Shown: positions 46,230 to 58,650 of the stretch, piece by piece
Layout: each line of letters starts with the position of its first letter
Position numbering within the stretch: position 1 is the stretch's first letter
NCBI GenBank assembly: GCA_020747065.1
Contig: JAGMVK010000005.1
Span: 1,240,001-1,304,000, forward strand
DNA: 64,000 nucleotides
From: Cadophora sp. MPI-SDFR-AT-0126
Lineage: Eukaryota > Ascomycota > Leotiomycetes > Helotiales > Ploettnerulaceae
Direction of reading: 5' to 3'
Program-made: the position numbers and the translations under genes
Notes under the pieces: generated by a model
What the model saw: the letters and a program-made list of their open reading frames with translations, nothing else
The model's database searches: none
Told to the model about the DNA's origin: nothing

Positions 46230-48704
46230 CTTTTGGTCGGGGATAGAATTTTCCTAATATATGTAGGCGAAAGCCAAGAATTGAAGGAATTTTACAATGC
46301 TACACTCTGAATTGTGGAAACGCCGACGGTAAGCAAGACGAGTTAACAGAAGCTCGGAGCGAGGATAGGATATAAAGCAGAAAGGCGTCATGACAATGAT
46401 CCCAAAAAGACTTTTAAGTGACGGGCGCGGTATATCCGTTGCATCAGGAAATCGATTGCACTTGTCTTGAGGTCACACAATATCTTGGAGCATGTGATCA
46501 TAGGCACAAAGACTAGCATCGGAGCAGTAAAATTAAACTGAGCACTCATCGCTCCCTTTTCAACTAGGGTAAATTCAATATTGCCGACTTACAAGTAGTT
46601 CTTCAGATACTTTCCGATAAGTGGGCTGCTATTTGTTTGGTTCTGCTGTTTTTGGGCCGGCCGCTTATCGATTCGGCTACCGAAACCTTACTTCAGATAC
46701 CAAGTTTTGGACAGAGGGCAGAAGCAATAGACAAGTAACAAGCCTAGGAAGAACAGCAGCGGGGATGTTCCATTCTTCACGATCTCATCACCGCCCAAGC
46801 ATCGTTACTTACTTGCCTCAAAGGGACTTCGAGGGAATGGAAGATACGAGCGAGGCGCACAGGCCGAGAAGAAGTCGGCGATTGCTCGTTGATACAGTCT
46901 CTCCTCTCCTGATGAAGTGGCTTCCCGATTGTGATGATAGAATTGGCCGCACATGCTGTATTCAAAATCAAATCTTGATATCTGCTTGAGTGATTCTCAT
47001 GAAACAAGATCGAGCTTAACAGGGCACACTTGCGAGTTTGGTCTCGCAGAACCTACACGGCGAAAATTCTCCGGCGAATGCCTTTCCCCAGATCGAAACA
47101 GACGAAAGCAAGTGAAGGAAACGAAGAGGGCTCGAATAGTCGCTTGTGCATTGAAGCTGTTGGACAACCCTCCTCGGGCAGGTTGTGACTCGGGCAGTAC
47201 GAAGATGAAAGGAACAGATGCCACCGCCGCATTTATGACGGGTCATCACTAAGCAATGTTGCGTCACAAGCCTTGTTTTTCTTTGAGGTCTGCCATTACC
47301 CCTGAAAGGTGGACCACAAGGGTCCACACGGCAGAGCGGGCAGATGCATTGCAGAAAACTTCACTAGACAATCGGGGGAAAATAAAAGAAGCTTATTTTG
47401 ACGTTTGACACGCCTTCTCTGACAAATTTGATAGTAACCACAGATAAGGAAAGGTACAAAGATCTTGAGATGGATTCGAGGCACCAGGGAAACTGATCAG
47501 AATGGAGGACGAAAGGTCAGCGTGTGCTCTGGAGACATTCTTCTTCGTGATGGTATACGAGGCTCACTCTTGACCTTTCTCCTCACGTTTGAACTGAAAG
47601 GACAGAACAGGTTCCACTAGGATTCATACCGATGATCTAGCTCATGTAGACCTTTCGATAGAAGGCCTATCAAAATGGTAAGGTGTCTCCACAAGCTCCA
47701 ATGAATGAGCAAGGGATGATGGGAATGCTTCCCGGGTGTCACTCGATGCGGTGAGATCCGGCGACAAGTGATGAGGTTGGTCGGGCCCCAGGAAAGCTTC
47801 GCACCGCGTTCGGGTCAACACCTGCATGGCCCTAGCCCCTCCAGGAGGAATGAGCCTCATTGCTCCACCTGGTCCAAACACAATCAGATCTGATAAAAAT
47901 AATCAGCATGCGGATCTGATCAAGGAAATAATGATCGGTATTTGCCCAGCGGAGCGGTTGTAATAGACAGAAACACTGTAATGCCTGGACCTTTGAGCAA
48001 GGGGAACACAAAATTCTACTCCCTTCGCAATGCATAGTTACATGCGTCCAAACGATCGTCAAGATGCACTTCAGTTGCTCTGAAGAAAGGTTTTGAAGTT
48101 GGTCGGAAAGCCAGTCAGGGGGAACATGGAGATCGCTCCGGGATGTTCTAGATGTATGTGCATGTGGGATAGTGAAAAAGCTCGGCAGACGGTAAACAGC
48201 AACACAACAGCAGAACGTCGTATATGAAGTTGCCAGCATGATGATTTACGTTCATGTACACTGTTAGATTGTGAGAACATCTGAATATGGAGATCTGGTG
48301 AAGTGTTTTGGATTCCTGAGGGAGAGAGAGATCCAGAAGATAGGCGATCGCATGCGCAGATAAGGTTTAGCGTCCCACCATCATCAATTTAGCTTAGTAG
48401 CGATGGACCGCACCTCGCACCTCAAGTCGTCCGTTTTCTGGTTCGATTTGATTTCAAGTCCAACGACCCATCGACGGACCCCTTTCGACAAGTCTCCTAA
48501 TGCACCTGGCATCAGTACAACTGCGATAGGAATTGGTCACAACTCAAGAGTCTCTGCGAGTGTTCTCTCGCGCGGAACGATCCTCACCACCGACAGGATT
48601 TGCCCCCTTCCTACGTCAACACCCCCAACCACCACCCTCGACCCACGGCAGATTGCCCATCCACTAAATCGTCGCACAACTTGATCGTATGAAGAATTAC
48701 AAAC
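46230..48704. other. Gene-poor region, 2.5 kb
   Basis: No intact gene was recognised on either strand. The last ~300 bp are CT/CA-rich and probably the promoter and leader of the histone demethylase gene; they contain an upstream ORF at 48403-48684. Confidence 0.4.
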
Positions 48705-51700
48705 ATGTCGACCGAAATGATGGCTACTCCGGTGCCACAACCTGCACCAGTCGGCCTGAACTCACCTCCCGATTCGAATTCTGCCCTCAAAGATGGCGGC
48801 AGCGACTCTGAGCTCTCCGACCTGGAACCAGATGTTGATATCACTGAGAAACTCGAGGTTGAACCGGATCATATTTCGCCTGGAGGAGTACCGGTTTTCA
48901 AACCCACAATGGACGAGTTCGCAGACTTTACACGTTATGTAAGTACATCTTTGCGCCTGCCATTCCCTCCTCCAAATCAAGTAATTAGAATTCACGTACT
49001 AATTTGCGAAAAGATGGGTGCAATAAACAAATACGGAATGCGAACTGGAATCGTCAAAGTGATACCTCCGCCAGAATGGGTTGCCGCGCAACCTCGACTC
49101 GACGACGCCATCAAGACTGTCAGGGTCAAGGAGCCAATCAAGCAAGACATTATGGGAACTGGAGGAACATATCGACAGGCGAATATCGTGCACCAACGCT
49201 CTTATAACTTACCACAATGGCGCCAGTTATGCGAGCAAAGCGAGCACCAACCTCCCGCGAAGAGAGGAGAGAGACGTGCCAATACAGACAAACCCACAAA
49301 GCCTGTACCAAAGCCGAAAGCTTCGACCGGCGCAGCGAAAAAGAAGGGAATTGGGAGGCCACCTAAGAATAAATCGAGATCTGGAACTGTCGAAAATGAT
49401 GGGACCAGTACCCCAGATCGTCTCCCAACCCCGGTGTCGCCAACCATGAAACCCGAGGATGACAATGACTCTGTCAAGCTCGAGCAAGAAGAATATGATA
49501 CTCCAATCAGGCGAATGGGTGGAAGACAACCCAAAGCAATCTCGGTCTCTTCGAGACGCAAGAACAACAAACGTGAGACAGGGGTGGTAGATGAAGCTGC
49601 CTTCAAGGATTTCAAGTATGAGTTGGAAGGCGAGGACTACAGCCAGGAACGTTGTGACGAATTGGAGAGAAATTACTGGAAAACTCTCACATACGCGCCC
49701 CCTCTCTATGGTGCAGATATGCCTGGTACCCTTTTCGATGAGCGTACGACGTCTTGGAACTTGGGCAAGCTGGACAATATCCTCGACGTTCTTGGGTCGA
49801 AAATTCCGGGTGTTAACACTGCATACTTGTACCTGGGTATGTGGAAAGCCACATTTGCTTGGCATCTTGAAGACGTCGACCTTTACAGCATCAATTATCT
49901 TCACTTCGGTGCACCGAAACAGTGGTACAGTATTTCCCAGGGAGACGCACGCCGATTCGAGGCGGCCATGAAGAGCATCTGGCCCACGGACGCCAAGGCC
50001 TGTGATCAATTTCTCAGACACAAGACTTTCCTGATCTCTCCATCCCAGTTGATGTCAAGTTACAACATCAAGGTGAACAAAATCGTTCACCATCCTGGCG
50101 AATTTGTTATCACATTCCCATACGGCTACCACTCAGGTTACAACTTAGGTTATAACTGTGCTGAGGCCGTCAATTTTGGGTTGGAATCGTGGCTCGAGTA
50201 TGGACGGGTCGCCAAGAAGTGCGAGTGTAGTGAAGCCCAAGACAGCGTCTGGATCGATGTACACGAGATTGACCGAAAGCTGCGAGGCGAAGAAACCGAG
50301 TACGAGGAGACAGATGATGAAGAAGAGGAAGAGGACGACGAGGAAGATAACAAAACCACGAATCTACCAACGCCACCAGAGAGCAATGGCAGTACAAAGC
50401 TCAAAATTCCCAATAAGAAGCGCAAGAGACCAATCAACGATAAGGCCGGTAATTCCAACTCTACCGTTAAACGAATTCGTGTCCGCATTAAGGCGCCAAC
50501 TCGGGAACCATGTATCCTCTGTCCAAACGACATACCTTCGGAGCCTCTCCTATTCACCGAAGATGGCCAGAAAGCACACCGCATGTGCGCTCTGTACATT
50601 CCGGAAACGTCAATTATGCCTGGCGAGAAAGATACGATCGTTGATGTCCAGTACATTGACAAGGCCCGCCTCGACCTCAAATGTAACTACTGTCGATCAA
50701 AGAAAGGGGCGTGCTTTCAGTGTTCACAAAAGAAGTGCACCCGAGCGTACCATGCGACCTGTGCTGCGGCTGCTGGTGTTCTTGTTGAGCAGGGCGAAAT
50801 CCCAGTTTTTGGCGAAGATGGAACTGAATATAAGGACTGGGGAATCGACTTCAGCTGCCGCTTCCACCGCTCTAAGCGCGACAAGAAGATGGATGGCGAC
50901 GCCCTTGGCGAGGACAAGCGTCTTCTGAAGGCGGGCTTGGACTTAAAACCTGGGGATGTGTGCCAGATGCAATACTTTAGGGGTGATATATTTGCCGGCG
51001 CAGTCGTCGAAAATAGAATCAGCGAGGAAATGATCCTGGTCGACATTCTTCCGAGAGGGTAGGTGATGATACGTACACATACAAAATCTAAGCTAACATG
51101 TCGCAGTGACCGCGTGGAAGTTGAATATAAGTGGCTTCTAGTCCCAGACCCAGCAGATCGACGTCTTCAGAAGCCATCGGCCAAGGCTATCCCGATGCCA
51201 AAGTCTTTCAAGGACAAGGAGTCGCTCAACACATCCAAGCGCCAAGCTGATGATTTACCAAGAGCAGATGATCCGTTTGTCGAAGGCTGCACCTGGGCTG
51301 AATTCAAGTGTGAGAAGATTCAACGTAACCCTGCTCAAGTCAAGGTCAACTTCGGCAAAGAAAATCAAATATGGTTCTATCTCGGAAAGAATTCAACTGA
51401 AGCCAAAGCACAATTTACGGAAGATCCTGCAAATCCTCGACACAACCCCAAGGGCCACTTCCTCGACACGATCCCAAAGCCAGCTCCTGCTGTACCACGG
51501 CAATCATACAGTGCTACTTATCCTTCAAATCTCAACCCCAACGCGTCGAGTATCTCTAAGGCAGCGCCTATTAGACCTCCTCAGCCCGTTCCAAACTCTG
51601 TCAGGCCAGAGAAGCCATATGTATACAAGCCCCGCAACAGCGGTGAGATGTATAGCATTGATCCAAAAGCTTACAGTGATCAGCAAAAATTCCTCCAGCG

Positions 51701-53432
51701 ATCAGCCCCAGCTCCATACGCCTTTGGTACTGATCCTCGATATCGACAGGCTGACCCTCCGCGCCCTTCAGGCCAGTATACTGCCAGTAACCCGCCTGCT
51801 GGAAGTATGAACCAGGGAGTGCGACCTTCACCTCCCATGGCAACTGCAAGAGCTGCGCCCTCATTAGCTACGTCTCGACCCCAAGCAGCTGGACCACGAC
51901 CTGCAACTACAATAGCCCCTCCACGACCTGGACTTTCGATGCCTGCATCGTATCCATCTTACCGCCCGCCACAACCCCCGGCCGCCCGGCCCATGAATCC
52001 TTTTGGAAGCAGGCCTCCAAGCTCAAGTACAAGACCAAACCCATTCGCGAAGTACTCTTACCTGCAGAAGGAGCATAACAGGTCGCCACTAGAATACAAG
52101 AGCCCATACAGACCAGGTGGTGGGTTCATGAACGGTTACCAGGGCAGTCTACAAGCCCATCTACAGCAGACAATGTTCCGACAAAACGCTGGCCGGTCAA
52201 GTACACCTATGTCAAGCATGTCGGCGACTGGCAGCAGTTTGAGACCCTACTCAAGTTCGCAGTCGCCAGCGTCCTCATACACCACTGCCTCACCAAGTGC
52301 ATACAACTCTTATCGTACTTCCGGCACACCTACACCAGCGGCTATACACAATCAAACTTGGGCTACAGCTCCGCCGAAAAATGACAATTCCCAGTTGCAT
52401 CCAGCCATTCGACAAGACTACAACTCGATGGTTCGTCAGCAGTATACTCCCACAACACAGAGCGCCTCGTCATCTCAATATCAAGGACCTGTTCTTCAGC
52501 CTCCGGCCATGTACGATAGAAATGCCATTCAGCTGCAGGCACCATACCAGCCATTTTCCACGCCCCAGCAGGCTCGATATTACTCCCAGCAGCAACCTCA
52601 CACCCCGCTCCATAATACGCAACCTAGTCCTCAGCAGAATGTTGCGCCATCACAGGCCTCGCCATTTGATAATGGCTGCCAGCCAGGAGTAGCGCTACCA
52701 ACCTCTCGGCCGGCAATCTCGCACCCACAGTACCACTCACATTCATCACCAATGACGATGAGCACTTCAGCCCAGCAGCCTGTCTCACAGCAACACCGCC
52801 AGCCCTCTGAACTTAGTAGGAAGTCGCCGGACCAGCCGACTGTTTCGGAGCAACAACGCCAACACCCTCCTCCGGTTGCCAAGAAGTCGCCAGACCACAT
52901 CACTTCCTCGCAGCAACAATTCCAGCCCAATCCAGCTGCTCAGAATTCACCAGACCACTCTACTGTCCCACAGCAACAATATCAGCCTTATGCTCTCGCT
53001 AGAACACCAGCAGATCATGCTGTTGCTCAACGACAAATACAGTCTCCTGCTTTGGTTACGGCACCACCAGCTCAGCCTCCTATGCCTCAGCAACAGACAC
53101 CTGGCCCGACGAAGACGACTTCGCTAGCTCAGTCGCATTTCACTCAGCAGCAGTATCAGCCTCACTATGTGACTACTGTGCCGGGGCCTCAAGTGAATCA
53201 TTCTCATCAGCAGTATGAGAACGTTCCAAGAGCACCATCTCACGAAGGCAAGATCATTGATCCACATCAGCAATACTTCCAGCCTCCGAACATACAGCCA
53301 CAGGGCTCCCAACCGGGCTCAATGCCAAGCACTCCAAACTCTCAGCTTCGTGCCTTTCCGGATGTTCCAGCGGATTCTACGACTCTGGTCGAGAAAATGA
53401 TGATGACTTTGAAGAGAGCGCCTGCTGCTTAG
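48705..53432 (+). CDS. KDM4/Rph1-type histone demethylase (JmjN, JmjC, extended PHD) with Gln/Pro-rich tail
   Basis: Three exons: 48705-48938, 49014-51058 and 51107-53432 (1534 aa). JmjN spans about aa 62-103 and is split by intron 1 (PVFKPTMDEFADF and INKYGMRTGIVKVIPPPEW). A basic AT-hook-like stretch (GIGRPPKNKSRS) follows. JmjC spans about aa 325-460 with the Fe(II) ligands His and Glu in FAWHLEDVDLYSINYLHFG and the second His in PYGYHSGYNLGYN. An acidic run and NLS (KKRKRP) precede an extended PHD (about aa 578-697; CILCPNDIP, HRMCALY, CNYCRSKKGACFQC, CTRAYHATCAAAAG). The C-terminal half is a long disordered Pro/Ser/Gln region. The architecture is that of KDM4/Rph1 enzymes, which use 2-oxoglutarate and iron to remove methyl groups from H3K9/H3K36 in the nucleus. 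Intron 1 is 75 bp, in frame and stop-free. Confidence 0.95.
52821..53045 (+). repeat. Four imperfect ~20-codon tandem repeats in the demethylase tail
   Basis: Successive units of about 60 bp begin KSPDQPTV, KSPDHITS, NSPDHSTV and TPADHAVA, each followed by a QQQ/QRQ-type run and a Pro-rich end. They are diverged but in register. They lie in the disordered C-terminal tail. Confidence 0.7.
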
Positions 53433-54875
53433 ACTTTTATCGACTTCCAGCACATGTGGGATGAGGACGAGGATTACGACTCTATTGGATTAGCTAGAAT
53501 GACGGAAATGGACGGAAATGGACGGCTCGGGATTTTGGGATGAGGTTTCGGTGTTCTGGAATCGGTACGGTCAACATGAGGTGTTATTTGATTCTCCGTT
53601 GCTTTGCAACTAGTACATAAGGCTCGAGTCGTTTGGGGTCTCCGTAAAAGAAGCGGATGGGCCATATTTTGTTTAATCACTGTTTCTTTGTTTGCATTCC
53701 TGGTTCTCGGTTCACGCGTCGTTGCGTTGACTTCTGCTGGTTACGCCTGGTCACTGTTATGTTGACACGATTTGTAACGAAGCAAATCCGTGCTCTAGTC
53801 TTGATTCTTCCCTTCTGCATGTAGCTCACACAAGACAACACTTGCATTAGACCGTGTGGTTCTGCGATGAAGACAGGACTTAATAATGGTCTGGCCGTAG
53901 ATTAAATACTTGGGGTCGTTTGTACACTACTCTAGCAATTCACTGGTTGTTTCACTACATACATGATTTGAATCTTTCTCTGTGGTAGCGAAGCGAAGTC
54001 TTACAGGCTATCCCCAGGTACGCACAAGTCTTACGGACACTGGATTTTGGGTTCTACTCCCTGCTACTCGTAGCCTCACTAGTCTGTACTAAGTGTTTGA
54101 ACATGACTCGCCTTCCTCCTCGTCAAATCAAGTACAAGTCTATTTCAGAAAGTTGGGTCTCAAATGTGGGCTGAGCGGGCCATTTCCGCCTTCACAACCC
54201 TTTCATGGCTATTTTGACTTTGGTAGCCTCGGCTTCCAAAATCCACACTTAGTGCATCCTACCCCACAATGGTCCCCGCATTATCACTGCAGCTCGGTGC
54301 GAATACATCCCGCCACCTCATCCGCTCTTACTAGAGTAGGCTTCGTGTATCTCGCATCTACGGATCAGGTACAATGATGAAGCAAAATTCTCAAATACCT
54401 GGCTGACTCCGCTGATATTTGGCTCATTTCTCGTCAAGGGTGTGAGCCCCGAGTCGGGACGCGGATAGCCTACTACTCAGTCATTGTGGTGTCCTTGGGA
54501 ACGATTCGGACGAAGCACATTTCTGGGGGTCCCGAGAAAGAGCACATACATGGTGAGGTTGGAGCTAATCGTATACTGGAACTTCAGATACTACTGGCTA
54601 GGCATGCCCCAGCTTGCGGCGATCTATCTTGCAAGGGCCCCAATGCAAACTAATACTTCCTTTCGAGACCCAGAGAAGCAACCTCCGGTTGCAGGGAAGA
54701 AGGGGTAATGCGGACTTGTCCTGTTTTGGATATTGAGGGGTGCAAGCATTTGATATAAATATGTAAGTAGTAGATCCTGCTTTTTCTGTTTCCTCTGCTT
54801 TCAACTTTGTGATCATCTTCCCCCTTTGAACTTTAACGTATCACTTTTACGTATTACACATTTTGAACCCCAACA
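53433..54875. other. Intergenic region, 1.4 kb
   Basis: This has the demethylase 3' flank, with a small GACGGAAATG tandem repeat at about 53,501-53,527, and the promoter of the alcohol-oxidase-type gene. No gene was recognised. Confidence 0.4.
54754..54761 (+). promoter_or_regulatory. TATA box of the alcohol-oxidase-type gene
   Basis: TATAAATA lies 115-122 bp upstream of the ATG at 54876. A TATA box is common in strongly inducible fungal metabolic genes, which suits an alcohol oxidase. Confidence 0.5.
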
Positions 54876-56871
54876 ATGTCTACCTACAACGACTCAATCG
54901 GCGAGGTCGACATCATATTTGCTGGAGGTGGAACGGCGGCTTGTGTGGCAGCTGGCAGACTTGCGAAGGCAAATCCAGATCTGAAGATCCTCTTGGTCGA
55001 GGGAGGCCGCAATAACTTCAATGATCCCACAGTGACAAATCCAGCTGTCTACTTGAGCCATCTTGCTCCAGACAGCAAGACTGCGCTCTTCTACAAGGCC
55101 AAATCGTCAAAACATCTCAATGGACGTGAGGCAATCGTTCCCATGGGTGGGATGCTCGGAGGCGGATCGTCGATCAACTTTATGATGTATACCCGTGCCC
55201 AAGGTTCGTCAAGCAACCCCAGAACCTCAAGTAAGAAGCAGAGCACTGATACTCAAACCCATAGGAATTGATTTCGATAGTTGGGAGACTGAAGGCTGGA
55301 GTTCAAAGGAGATGCATCACTTTAGTAACAAACTCGAGACTTATCACCCCAAGGGTGACAACATCGATCAGAGCAAGCACGGACACACTGGCCCGATTCA
55401 CATCTCCGACGGCGGTTATAGAGGAAAGAGCGAGAACCAATTTTGTGACACCGTTAAGAAGATGGGTTACAATGTGATTGAAGACTTACAAGACCTGGAG
55501 GCCAATGGAGGGTTTTCGGTATGTTGTCATCACGCCTTCTCTCCTACAAAAAATTGATTATGCGTTTTCTAACTTTTGTAGAAATGGCACCGATATGTCG
55601 GCCCCGATGGCAAGAGACAAGACGCTGCCCATCGCTACATCCACCCTCTCCTCCAAGATGGACAACACCCAAACCTACACGTCCTTCTCGAATCCAAGGT
55701 GGTCCGAGTTCTCTTCGACGAGTCTTCCCCACCGCGTGCCATTGGTATTGAGTATAAGCCCAACGCTGAGCACCAACCTGAAATTTCTCTCTCCAAGCCA
55801 GTCCACAAGACCATCAAGGCTAAGAAGCTCGTGGTTGTGACTGCTGGTGCCCTCGGCACCCCTCAAGTTCTTGAGCGCTCTGGTGTTGGCAACCCCGAGA
55901 TCTTGAAGAAGCTAGATATTCCCGTCGTCGCTGATGTTTCAGGCGTTGGTGAGAACTATCAAGACCATCACTTGCTCCTTTACCCATATAAGTCCAATCT
56001 GGATGAGGCTGAGACTCTTGATGGGATTTTGAGCGGACGTAAGGACTTCGTCAAGGCTCTTGGAGAGAAGGATCCCATGCTTGGCTGGAACGGAATCGGT
56101 AAGTCATTCCTGTCTTCTTACTGCCAAATCAGCTTTGACTGACAACATATAGATATCTGCGCGAAACTCCGCCCAAGCGAGAAAGAAATCGCCGAAATGG
56201 GCCCTGAATTTAAGAAGGACTGGGACAAATTCTTTGCTAATTATCCGACCCGACCTCTCATGCTTTGCGGTGTTGTAAATGCCTTCCTCGCCGACCCATC
56301 TCTGGTCGAGCCCGGCCAGTACATCACGATGGGCACATACACGGCATACCCTTTCTCCCGCGGCTCCATCCACATCAACTCCAAAGAAGACGTCATTAAC
56401 GGCTACGACTTCGATACCGGTTTCCTCAACGCCCCCTCCGATCTCAAGAAGCAAGTATGGGGCTACAAGATGTCCCGCGAAATCGCCCGCCGTCTCCCTT
56501 ATTACCAAGGCGAGCTCGAACTCGGACACCCGAAGTTCCCAGAAGGTTCCAAAGCCGCGCTGCAAAACGGCAGCCTGGGCGACAATGTCCAGGATATTGA
56601 GTATAGTGCTGAAGACGATAAAGCGATTGAGGATTGGATTAGAGGGAACCTGAATACGACGTGGCATTCACTAGGAACCTGTGCGATGAAGGAGAGGTCT
56701 AAGGGGGGTGTGGTGGATGGAAGTCTGAACGTTTATGGGACTGTGGGGTTGAAGGTTGCGGATCTGAGTATGGTGCCTGAGAACGTGGGCGCCAATACTA
56801 ATAATACTGCGTTGACGGTTGGTGAGAAGGCTGCGGATATCATTGGGAAGGAACTTGGTATTCAGGTTTAG
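54876..56871 (+). CDS. GMC-family alcohol oxidase-like FAD enzyme
   Basis: Four exons: 54876-55203, 55265-55518, 55582-56098 and 56153-56871 (605 aa), phases 1, 0 and 1. The FAD-binding motif is near the start (VDIIFAGGGTAACVAAGRLA), followed by LLVEGGRNNFNDP. The GMC signature GGGSSINFMMYTRA, LVVVTAGALGTPQVLERSG and SGVGENYQDHH come next. The catalytic C-terminal His lies in TTWHSLGTCAMK and the Asn in ENVGANTNNTALT. The pattern SKHLNGREAIVP and DFDSWETEGWS is that of methanol/alcohol oxidases, which oxidise primary alcohols to aldehydes and give hydrogen peroxide. It is somewhat shorter than yeast AOX (about 660 aa) and ends GIQV, without a peroxisomal PTS1 tripeptide, and no signal peptide is present. 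Confidence 0.95.
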
Positions 56872-57666
56872 GACATTGGGCTGTTAGGATATGATGATGA
56901 TGACGATGATGTTTTGATGAGTCTGAGGCATGGATGATTATAGTAATATGAAGATGAAGGTATCAAGATGCATCAAAGACAGCTGCGCTGCCTGGAGTAA
57001 GCTCTGTATACAAGTACTTGATACATGCTGAAAAGATCAAAGACTTGGCGTCTGTGCTCCGTACTGGAAGATTCCACTCAACAAGAGAAATCAACCAATC
57101 AGTCAATCCGCTTTATTCTTTTCTTTCTCAGATCAGTAAAAACAGGGTCATCTAGCACAGACATTAAACCTTAAATTATTCCCCCAGTACGAACTGAGGC
57201 CTGTCCGATATACCTTTCGTACCTTAATTGTTTTTCGGCGGGACGGATGAAATTCAATATTGCACCACTGCATCTGCGGATCACTATCTCAATTGAGCCC
57301 CAGGACAGTTCTATTTGAGCTAAGTTTCCGATATCAGGTGAGGCAAAACACAGACCATGATTGAACGAGAGCCACTCGGGATGCTCTGGCGTGGTATCGG
57401 AAGAGGAGAGACAACGCCACTGCACGACACGGCGCGTGTGCTGTCAGTACCGTTTCTTCCTTGCAGATATGTAGATCATTTGTGCCGCCGCATACCACCT
57501 TCCTATTTCGCTTCCCAACGACGATACGCCTAGCAGAAACTCACGACATGTTAAAATAGAGTTTAGGACGTATGTAGGAAAGCGGAATGTGCAATCATGT
57601 GCCTGGAAGGCTGGCATGGAGAAAATTCTAGCCAGAAGAAACACCGAGGACGCCCATGCCAATTGG
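56872..57666. other. Intergenic region between convergent genes
   Basis: This 0.8-kb interval shows a GAT trinucleotide run just after the alcohol oxidase stop (about 56,890-56,912). No gene was recognised. Confidence 0.4.
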
Positions 57667-58650
57667 TCACAGCTCACATGAGACAAGGATAACAAAACGG
57701 GCAGGTATGAGAGCAGAAACGGGTGAAAGATCAGATTGGTCTGTGGCTTGGTTTAAGCTCCAAAGCTCGCGAAAATAGTCCGCGGGTCGATCATGGCAGT
57801 AATTTTCTTCCGGCTCCCTCTCATGTTCCCCGAATCCTTCCAACAACGCTTTGACAGGTTCGCAATCCTCAGGGTTTGCATAATACACAGCGCCTAACAT
57901 CTCCAATGCCTTACAGCGTTCCTCCATAGTATGAGCATTCGTCCAGGCCCAGCCTCTGCTCCCAAGACTGCCCCAGTTATGTTCCCGGATGACCCAAACA
58001 CCCCCTTTTTCAGGCCATCCAAGGACGAGTGCCTCTCTCTCCTTCGCTGACATCGGCGCTGATTTTTGAACCACCGCCAAATCCCACGAGTAATAGCTGT
58101 CCCACCATCTTGCTCCAGTTCGGCGCAGTTGTCGACAAAACATGTCTTCCTCATTGGGATCAGAAGAACGGGGTGTCTTTTCGAATCGTGACAAGTTGAG
58201 GAAGTCGAGCTCGACGCTAGTAATGTGTTCGTTTACAATAAATCCTCCGACGCTAGGATAGCAGAAGATTGTATTCCAGACTCCTAGTCCCCAGACTCGC
58301 TCAGTAGGTGGCTCGTTAAAAGGCATATCCACATCTGGGGCAAAAACAGTATTGTCCTCTTGTCTTAAGCTAATAGGACTAGGGCTTGCGGCGAGGGGAG
58401 TCGTAAAATACTTGAAAACAAATATTACGCCGATGATAGCAAAGGTGAATGTAATGAACAGGAAGGTTTTCCTTTGGATTCTCGAGAACATGATTATTGC
58501 CATGTAGAGAAATGCGAGGATAATGGAGACAAGACACAGTATCATTTGGAGGCAATAAATGCAAGGTGGTGTAATAGGTGCAAGTGGCACGGGCCACCCG
58601 TAAGAAGTGCAAGGGCTGCCTGCACATTGTTGTTGTTGTTTGCGAGTCAT
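57667..58650 (-). CDS. Hypothetical membrane-anchored protein (327 aa)
   Basis: A single-exon frame on the minus strand from ATG 58650. After a Gln-rich N-terminus (MTRKQQQQC) come two hydrophobic segments, about aa 30-55 (LQMILCLVSIILAFLYMAII) and aa 62-81 (TFLFITFTFAIIGVIFVFKY). The remaining ~240 residues are soluble, Trp- and Glu-rich (GLGVWNTIFCYPSVGGFIV, ARWWDSYYSWDLAVVQ, GVWVIREHNWGSLGSRGW). The consistent protein-like composition over the entire length supports a real gene. I do not recognise the family. The soluble part contains seven cysteines or fewer and no catalytic motif I can name. An internal ATG before the second hydrophobic segment would give a single-anchor protein. Confidence 0.65.
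   Translation of the reverse strand: MTRKQQQQCAGSPCTSYGWPVPLAPITPPCIYCLQMILCLVSIILAFLYMAIIMFSRIQRKTFLFITFTFAIIGVIFVFKYFTTPLAASPSPISLRQEDNTVFAPDVDMPFNEPPTERVWGLGVWNTIFCYPSVGGFIVNEHITSVELDFLNLSRFEKTPRSSDPNEEDMFCRQLRRTGARWWDSYYSWDLAVVQKSAPMSAKEREALVLGWPEKGGVWVIREHNWGSLGSRGWAWTNAHTMEERCKALEMLGAVYYANPEDCEPVKALLEGFGEHEREPEENYCHDRPADYFRELWSLNQATDQSDLSPVSALIPARFVILVSCEL

Noticed and set aside
48403..48684. 93-codon ORF just upstream of the demethylase
   Set aside because: It lies in the CT/CA-rich leader and shows no conserved pattern; at most an upstream ORF.
50158..50928. 256-codon plus-strand ORF
   Set aside because: It is a shifted-frame shadow of the JmjC/PHD exon.
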